Shown piece after piece: positions 56,421-64,000 of a DNA stretch of 64,000 nt. Location: assembly GCA_027574665.1 (NCBI GenBank), contig CM050664.1:17448774-17512773 (forward strand), given 5' to 3'. The notes below the pieces were generated by a model, which worked only from the letters and a program-made list of their open reading frames with translations, was not told where the DNA came from and did not search any database. This DNA comes from Rhynochetos jubatus. Taxonomy: Eukaryota; Chordata; Aves; Eurypygiformes; Rhynochetidae. Every line of letters begins with the position of its first letter. Within the stretch, counting starts at the first letter, position 1. Both the position numbers and the translations under genes were made by a program.

Positions 56421-58060
56421 CAAATTCGGCTCCCCCACATCGCTCCCCACCCAGCAGCCCCAAATGTGCCCCCTCATTGGATTTGTTGCAAGCTGGCACT
56501 AAGCATGAGAGGTGATGGAGGGCTCAGCAAGCTGGGGGTCCTGGGGGAGCTCAGCCATGGAGCTGGAGCGGGGAGGGGACATCAGAAGTCATCAGTTGAA
56601 GCTGCGGAACTTGGACCTGGAACCAGAAGGTTTGGGGAATGAGCGCAAAAGAAAAGCACTGCTGCATATGCCTCTCACTGCAGACAAGAAAATTAAATGT
56701 GGCTGGGGGTGCGAGAGCACAGAGTGGCACCGGGGAGGGGACACCACCGTGGGCATCGCTGGTGGCAGTCCAGGCTGCGGGGGGGGAACCTGCAGGACAC
56801 GCGTGCCCTTCCCGGGGTGCTGCAGGGCAAGGCCAGCCTGTCCCCACAGAGGGTTCAGATGCTGCTCTCCAGGATGTTGCTGCCTGTCAGGAGCCCAGGG
56901 GGACAGACAGCAGGGCCACTGGCTGCAGGGAGGGAGTGGGGATGCTCCTGGGTGCCCCCATGATGGCCACAGTCAGTGGCTCACCCCTGCCTGGGCACCA
57001 GGACTTTTCCAGTCCAGCTGGAAAATTCACACCTCTAGGAGCAGAGCAGGCACTTGGAGGGGCTGTGCCCCACCACTGCCCTGGAGATGCTGCTCCTCCA
57101 GCCCTGGTACCATCCCACCGCACATCCATGCCAGCTCAGAGCATCCCCTTCCTCTGCCACAATGAGAGCCCTGTTCCTGCTTCTCCAGCAACAAGAGCTG
57201 CCTGGGAAGGCCGAAGGGATGTGGGAAGGCAGGAGTGTCTTCACTTCCCGACTTCAGCAGCATGATTGTGCCTGACAGTCCCTAGCTTTAGCCCTGCTCA
57301 GCTGCCCAATGCCATAGCCAGCAACCAGCACAGCCAGCGGGCTGAGCCATGGAGCTTGGCCTGGGGGCACTGGCACCAGGTGATGCGGAAGTACATGGGC
57401 TCCTGCTCAGCTGCACTGATGCCCATGCCTCCATCAATTCCTCCCTCTCAGAGGAGGGAGAAGGATCAGGAGAGTCAGCTGAGGACGTTCAGGCTCGCAG
57501 CTTCACTTCCGAATGAAATGGAGGAGGGAAGCATTGTTTTATGGAGAGCAATTGCTTTCATAGCCCTGCCCCAACAGACACACATGCATCCTGTCTCAGG
57601 GCTGATTAGCTCCAGATCTGCACACGCTGGCTGTGTGGGGATGGCTGTGTCCCGCTCCCCGCTACCACAGCCCCCCTAGCCCCAGGGCTGCCCCCCACCG
57701 ACCTTCCACCCCACCTCCCCAAAGACATCCAGGCTCCACTCGCAGGGAGCAGCTGTGGTTCTCCCCATCTGGATCCTCTTTGCAGATCCAGCTCCCAAAT
57801 GTTTTGCCGCTCACCCAGAGGCTGAATGGAAACATTTGGGCCCTTTCTCTTTGCTCGCCTCCTCCTCTTCATGGCTGTGAAACCCTCCCTGCGCCTTCTG
57901 CAGCGGCACTGTTGCTCACCCCAAGCTGCTCTCCTCCTCAGGACATCGGGCAAAGGCCACTGTGAACCTCAAGCTGGGGTCCCTGCAGCAGGACCAGCCT
58001 GAGCTGAGGGATAGATTTGGAGACCAGATGAGCCCCTGGCTGGTGCAGTTTGCTTGCAGG
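56421..58060. other. Intergenic, no gene recognised
   Basis: GC-rich sequence without domain-bearing frames or repeats. Confidence 0.45.
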
Positions 58061-58069
58061 AACCTTGTG

Positions 58070-58330
58070 TGACAGCTGAACAGCTTGAAGAGTCACAAAC
58101 CATGAAGGAATATAGCAAAAACTCCATAAATCATGTAAAAAGGCATAGACGTAAAGCTGGGAAGACATTTGCCTTTTATTGTCTCTTCAGACAAGCTTAG
58201 CATTTAAAGGCTTTTATCTCCTTTTTATGGCTTTTCATGTGGGCTCCAAGCCAATAGGCACCTCGTGTCCTTACCCTGCATTAAATTACATCATGAGAAA
58301 AGGAGTCTGGGGAGCGGAATGCAAGGAGGG
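58070..58330. promoter_or_regulatory. AT-richer candidate conserved element
   Basis: Contains ccataaatcatgtaaaaagg, gccttttattgtctc (SOX-like attgt), catttaaaggcttttatctc and gcattaaattacatcatg. No repeat is recognised. Confidence 0.3.
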
Positions 58331-60160
58331 TGCAGTCAGTGCATCCATACCTGCTGCCGGGGGGGACTTGCCTCTGCTGGGGCTGTCCTCACAGGGACTG
58401 CAGGGCCATTTTCCTGCGCTGAAGACCTCAGCCTGTTGTCCATTTGAGGCTGGTGGGAGAAACTGCCCTATCTGGGACTTAGATGACACTTTGCAGCAAG
58501 CCGAAGGGATCGCAACCCCTCTGAGTTTTGGTCTGCATCAGAGCCCTGCCCGCACTAAAAGCCTGGACCTCGGTGCACAGGCAATGGAGAGGAGTCCCAA
58601 AACCTCAAGGGCTGGTGCAAACAGTTGAGGGACGCTTGTGCAAACCATTTCCTTCCTAACAGACCCTTAGTGCATCCTCCCATGTACCAACAGATACCCT
58701 AAACCTGCCCCCTCCCTGAGGCAGCACCCAGCTGCAGTGAGCCAGAAGCACCCAGCTGATGGGACCCTGGGACCCCCAGGTGGGTTCAGGAGGGAGGATG
58801 CTGCCGGAGTGGAGGAAGAGGAGGCTTATTGTGGGAGAATCCCAGGGGAAACGCCACCTTGGCCAAATAATCACCACAAGGCAGGCGGGCGGCAGGAGCT
58901 CATGGTGAGCTCACAGCAGAGCTGAGCGTGGCGATGGGGAGGGTGCACAGCCTCCCCAGTCCAGCAGATAAGACCCCTTGGTGGGTTGATTGGCCCAGCT
59001 GCGGTGACCTGCAGTTTCAGGACAGGCTGTTCATGCCACAGAGCTGGGTTTGCTTAATAACAGGCATTGAATTGAGTGTGCTTTTTGTGCGGTTCCCTGC
59101 TGACACCAGACATGGACTGTGTGATGAAAGACTTCTGCTCCCCCCAGCCCAGCACCCCATGGCTTCCTCCGCAGACCTTCCCCTGGAAAGGTTTTTGTCC
59201 CCACATGGAAGCTTCTGGGGGGTATCAGGTCACAGAGAGAGTGAAGGTGGCCTTTGGACCCCCACCTCACCCACCCCTGTGAGAGTTCTCCTCAAAATGG
59301 GGTCATGGTCCCCAGAGAATCATGGAACTATGGATGGGGTCATGAGTGGGATATGTAACAGGGGGTCACCATGCCAGGTGTGGGGCCATGGGTGCACAGT
59401 GGGCTGTGTCCCAGCAGCACTGGGGGACACAGCCACCCTGCATTCCCTGGGTCCAGGCTGACTGGAGGACAGACAGGGAACTCTGTACTTGCAAGTGGCT
59501 GCTCCCCAAAGAGCCACCCACACTTGCATCCTGCCACCCTCTGCTCCCCCAGCTCTCCATCACCCAGGGACACACCCATCCAACCTGAGAGCTCTGGGGA
59601 TGGGCTGTCCAAGGACCAAGGCTGCTTCTTTTGCAGGACTCCCATCCCCCAGGGACACAGAGGACCAAAGCCTGTGGTGAGCCTCTCTGCCCCTGCCCTG
59701 CTCAGCCTCCCTCACCTGGCTCCAGTGCTCAGCAGTAACTGGGCACCCTGGTTTCCCTCCCATGGGGCTGCACCCTCTGCTGAGACTCAGAGGCTGCTGG
59801 GGCTGCAAGATGCGCTCAGATGCCAGAGCAGACATTTTTCTTCCCAAAGCTTGTCTTGTGCTTGTGGCAGCAGGTAGCTGTGCAGACAGGGATGGAGGAG
59901 TCCAGGCACATCTGCGGGCAGTAGGTCAGAGGGGCAAATCCCAGCAGAGCTGTGCTCCCAGCGCCCCTGGAGCAAGGACCTTGTGGTCAAGTGGAAAAGC
60001 AAGACTCACCAGCTTATTCCAGAGAAGTATCTTCTGGCCGGACATCAGGCTGGACGGACAGCTGTGGGCTGGTGGGGAGATGCTGCGGGGGGGGGGGGGG
60101 TGGGACATGGAGAGGAAGCAAGGGGAAGGGACGCGACATGTGAAGGGTTAAAGGTGTCCT
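58331..60160. other. Intergenic, no gene recognised
   Basis: GC-rich. Includes a 14-nt G run at 60087-60100 followed by tggg. Confidence 0.45.
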
Positions 60161-60480
60161 TCCCACCCAGTATATGCTGTGTGCCAATCCTCCGAGCCAT
60201 GTGTTTGAAATCCTTTCTGCTATCTCCTGAAAATATTTACAGTACACGCAGATAAATTAGCTGTAGCGCTTATTACGTCTCCCTGGAAATATATACAGCA
60301 GTTAAAGATGTTTAAAAAAAATAGCCGAAAGCCGTCTCTTTACTATATCTGGAAGATATTTCACAGTGCGGGGAATTTACAGGGCTGGGTGGTGGGGAAA
60401 TCGCATTTATTTTCACTCGAGTAGAGAAAGTTAAAGGACCCTTCACTGGAGTTTATTTTCATCTCTACTTGCGAGACAAG
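60160..60480. promoter_or_regulatory. AT-rich candidate conserved element
   Basis: Contains aaaatatttacagtacacgc, gataaattagctg, gcttattacgtctcc (CREB-like), gaaatatatacagcag, gttaaagatgtttaaaaaaa and tggaagatatttcac. It is repeat-free, about 300 bp, and sharply bounded. Confidence 0.33.
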
Positions 60481-61555
60481 GAGCCAAGGTTGGCTTGGAG
60501 TGAGCCGGCGCGTCGAGGCGAGGGCACAGGGCGGGTGGCGGTAGAGAGGGGATGGAGACCAGGACCTTGGTGGTACCACGAGCTGCCAAACGCAGGTGGG
60601 TAGGGAGCAGCAGTGCGGATGCAGGCTCCTCACACTGCCACTGCGGGGCATGCTGCCTGAGGGACCTCCGGCTGTGCCTCCAGGGAAAATGGGTGACATG
60701 GACACTGGGGACCTCATCACTGGGTACCCATGGAGGGACAGAGGATGGGACACCCCTGATAGTCCAGGCTGCCTGGTTCAGGGTGGAGGGCTCTCCTCCT
60801 GCCAGGGGAATCTCGGCTGATCCCACTCCTCACAGACCTCCTCCCACAAAAGACGTGCCTGCCCCTTGCCCCCAGGGACACATTTCTGAGGGCAATGAAA
60901 GTGTCCAGAGTCCATATGGTGCCATCAGAAAAGACATGTCCTCCATGCACACATCTCTGCAGCCAAAGCAGCCTGAGATGTTGCTCCCATTGCCAGTGCC
61001 AGCCCAAGACAAGAAGCTCTGCCAGGACAAGGTGATGGGGCATCATCACACCCGACAGCTGCTTTGTTAGATCTTGCCTGCCAGAGAAAAGCAAATGCTG
61101 GGATCATCTCCATGCACAACTTTCTTATCTTCCAGGTGAAAATCAAGGTGGTCTTTAAACCCATAGCAGAGGCACCAGCTGTCACAGACTCTTTCCATCT
61201 CCAGACTTCAAGGCTGACCCTCCTCAAATGTCCTTTCCAGAAGTCCCCAGATCTCCATGATGGAGTGAAAGGGCTGTGGTGGAACATCTCAGTCATCTCC
61301 TGTAGCCAACATTGTTGAGTCCAGTGAAAGCCCATTGACTGAATCCTTCTCTTCACATCTTTTCTGGTTTCTCCTTTGGCTGAGATTCCCCATGGTGAAG
61401 GCACCTGCCAGCTAGGAGTCAAAGACCAGATCCTCAGATGCACTCGCTGACTCGCGGTCACTGACCCAACATCAGATGACAATGTCTTCTGGGCCACTGG
61501 CATCGAGATCTGGAACTGAGCTGCTGGCCTTGACGTAAAAGGCTTTGGGAAGCCA
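60481..61555. other. Intergenic, no gene recognised
   Basis: No identifiable gene, RNA or repeat. Confidence 0.45.
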
Positions 61556-61965
61556 TTTGCTAATTCCCCTGAGTCACCCGCTCCCTCTGGCTGTTTTGAA
61601 ATTCATATCTAATGAGTGGTTTGGGTGAAGGAATTCTGCAAAGATGCAAACAATTCCTTTGCCAAAATAAATGGAGCCAGAGCCGGGCTTATAAACATAT
61701 AAATCATTTCTAGTTTTTAGCTTGCAAACAAGATACTTGTTTCTTCATATGGATTTGGGGGAAAGCAGGAGGCAGGAGGAGGAGGAGCGGCATCCAACTG
61801 AAGCTCCCCTCCAAAGGCTTTCCTTGGTGCAGAACATGGGGCACCAGCCATCCTTCAGAAGGTCTCCAGGAGGAAGGAAAGTTAGGCTCTCCATCAGTTA
61901 TTTTTTTGTTATTGGCTCCTCAAACAATAATCTGCAGCAAATTAACTCAACCAATTCTTAATTTT
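61555..61965. promoter_or_regulatory. AT-rich candidate conserved element
   Basis: Contains a TGAGTCA AP-1 motif near 61570, catatctaatgagtgg, gatgcaaacaattcc and aaaataaatgg, then ataaacatataaatcatttc. A second part around 61900-61960 has caaacaataatc and aattaactcaacc. No repeat is recognised. Confidence 0.28.
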
Positions 61966-62890
61966 CTCTCCAAGTACCAGGTCCTGGGCCAGGCAGGGAG
62001 GAGAAACATCCTGGGGGTTGAAGGACATTGCACAGAGAACTTAACCATGCTGCACAGGTCTGGCTAAGCACGCGTGCTTTCCTATGCTTGTGGTCCACTC
62101 AGGATTGTTGTGGGACAGGAGAAAAACAGTGCAAATCACCCAAAACAAAGTCAAGTGTAGCATGGCCCTGGCAGAGTTAGCAGAGGGTGGAGTTCACCTG
62201 GCTGCAGGCTCCCTTGTGTCATTCCTCTGACCCCCACAGCGCTGCTGGTGTTCGGCACCCCCGGACACAGGTGGCCCTTTGCTTTGGCAGCTGTTTGTCC
62301 AGGAGATGGGAGGTGGTGAACCTGTGCCCTGTGACGGGAACTGCTCCCATGGAAGAGGTTTGCACCAAGTTTGTGCTAACCGCATTTTTTCCCAAATAAA
62401 GTGTTCTAGCTTGGTTAAATTTGAGCATATTCCAGGGACACAAGACAAATCTCAGCCTCTCTTCCCTCCTTACTTGCCAAATTGCTTCAAAGGCAGAGTT
62501 TTAAAACAAAATAAGGACATATGCTTTCTTTCCCCTTATCCCCATTCTTGGAAAGAGCCATGCTCTCCAGCTGAAATTTTCCCCCAGAATTTAACTGGAG
62601 GCTGCAACCCACCCTGCAAAAAATTGCCGCCCAGCCTGGGATGGTTTGGCAAAGCTGGCAGCAGCTGCAAGCAGGGTTTTACAGAAGGAAGCACTGAGCA
62701 TCCTTAAAAGTAGGGGGCACCTCCAGCTCCCCACCCCGAGCACATGGAGTCCGTCTGCAGCACGCTCGGAGTGCAGTCACTTTATTTATAGGACGCCAAG
62801 GATGTGCCTCGGTCTTCCAGGGGCTCTTTCCCCTTTTTTTTTTCCCAAGCCTGCGGAAGCCAGCCAGATAACCAAAGCCGTTCCTCACTT
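61966..62890. other. Intergenic with a possible terminal-exon-like segment
   Basis: At 62222-62240 ctctgacccccacag resembles a splice acceptor, and an AATAAA lies ~160 bp downstream (62394-62399). That spacing would suit the last exon of a non-coding transcript, but no partner exon or protein is visible. Confidence 0.2.
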
Positions 62891-62894
62891 TCAC

Positions 62895-62936
62895 AGCAGA
62901 TAAGCTAATTGTCGGACGTGCCCTTTGAGATAAGCA
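62895..62936. promoter_or_regulatory. Paired GATA-type sites
   Basis: Two identical AGATAAG heptamers (62898-62904 and 62928-62934) lie 30 bp apart in the same orientation, with a gctaattg core between them. AGATAAG matches the GATA-factor consensus and the spacing is about three helical turns. Function is inferred. Confidence 0.3.
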
Positions 62937-64000
62937 GAGCCTGGGTTTACGAGGGAACATGTGTTCTTGGGAAATGCCGTCACCCAGCCACGATGCATGT
63001 GATAACCCAAGGACATGCAGGCTCCCTCCTCAGGGACTTGGGGCTCCCTCAGCCACAGGAGCTCAGGGGCAGCTGCCTTGGACCACAGCAGCGTCTTTTC
63101 AGGGAAGGGGAGGGATGTTCTCCTGCTTTCCTGCTCCACTGCTACTCTGCAAGAAAATGCTGAGGTGCAGAACACCACCAGGTCTTCCCAGAGAGAGACA
63201 CAGTTCTTCTGACACATTGCAATTCAGCAAAAAGTTTTAACGCCTATTGAAACCCAGCAAAAAAAGTGCTGTGAGTTTAGGACAGGTCAGGCCAGGCTGG
63301 TGGTAAAGAGGAGGATTCCCTGGCAGCACCTGTGGGTGCTGAGTCCCTGCCCAAAGCATGAATACTGGCAGGAGGCTATTTCCCTTTGGTCCCTGCGGTC
63401 CCAGGTGGCTCCATCACTGGTGTGGCAAGGGGTGAGCACTGGTCTGCGCTGGGGGAAGCCGAGACACTGGGGACTGAGGCTCCATCCAAACAGAGTTGAG
63501 CCGGGGGAAGCTGTGGGTGACCCCACAGACAGGTCACTGATGGCCTCCTCTCCTCTAGCCAAATGTTGCTGGAGAGGGCCTGTCACCCTTGCACAACCTC
63601 CAGACCAAGGCTTGGGCCAGTTTTCCCAAATTTTAGAGAAATAAAGACAGGGGATCCCTTGGAGGCCATTTCACCTGCCCCAGCCTGCCCTGACTGCAAC
63701 CAGCCTGTTGGGAGCAGTCAAGTCCTCGTGTCTGCTGATGAGAAGGACAGAGGCTGCCACAGCACAGAGGCTTATCCTGACATGCAAGTCGTGCCATGCT
63801 GGAAGGAGCACGCACTGCCCAAAGGATATGCGCCAAAACCCCTCACACACAGTGTCCCCAGTCTTCCCTGGCACAGGGAGACCGCAGCCATGCTTCGCTG
63901 GGGTCACGCTTGCACACCCAGAGTGAAAGGTAAGCAGAGCCAGGGCATCAGGGTGCCCCCAGCCCCAGCGAGGATGCTTGGAGGGTGTGTGGGAGAGGGC
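62937..64000. other. Intergenic, no gene recognised
   Basis: No gene, RNA or repeat identified to the window end. An AATAAA near 63639 has no transcript context. Confidence 0.45.

Noticed and set aside
60087..60100. 14-nt G run as a possible G-quadruplex
   Set aside because: A homopolymer run with one adjacent ggg; likely a simple mononucleotide repeat and possible sequencing-length artefact.

Overview
This is a vertebrate, almost certainly avian, genomic window. The evidence for a bird is the CR1 LINE fragments of the usual avian 3'-tail type (one ends in the ATTCTATGAT-style tail), the otherwise low interspersed-repeat content, the GC-rich and gene-sparse composition, and one spliced gene whose product I recognise as the protein named netrin-2 in chicken, the orthologue of mammalian netrin-3 (NTN3). 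The species cannot be fixed from the sequence alone.

Layout. Positions 1-3900 are intergenic, with a small CpG-rich patch (about 1040-1420) and two CR1 remnants. A large CpG island (about 3900-5640) carries the probable NTN3 promoter and a non-coding first exon that ends at a strong splice donor (GT at 4839-4840). After a ~9 kb intron, six coding exons follow on the + strand: 13824-14790, 21587-21775, 27857-28006, 28823-28876, 35153-35227 and 35501-35829. Their junctions keep frame and give a 587-residue secreted protein: signal peptide, laminin N-terminal domain (VI), three laminin-EGF modules with 8 cysteines each, a short linker, and a basic NTR/C345C domain. All five introns between coding exons are phase 1. 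The 3' UTR probably ends near an ATTAAA hexamer at 36029-36034. The remaining 28 kb (36.1-64 kb) holds no gene that I can recognise.

The netrin is a secreted laminin-related guidance cue that signals through DCC/neogenin and UNC5 receptors. In chick it is known from the embryonic spinal cord. The non-coding sequence is mostly GC-rich and featureless. It is punctuated by short AT-rich islands with homeodomain-type TAAT cores, GATA-type and TCF-type motifs. I list these as candidate regulatory elements at low confidence, because the decisive test (cross-species conservation) cannot be done here. Other structure includes a 125-bp palindromic MITE-like element in intron 1, a (CATC)n microsatellite, a ~42-bp minisatellite present at two sites in one intron, and several simple repeats.

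I did not find a convincing new multi-gene system. The most notable points are the homeodomain-motif cluster at 19.03-19.22 kb with a 20-bp direct repeat, the all-phase-1 exon architecture with skippable cassettes, the old palindromic transposon, and the split minisatellite.
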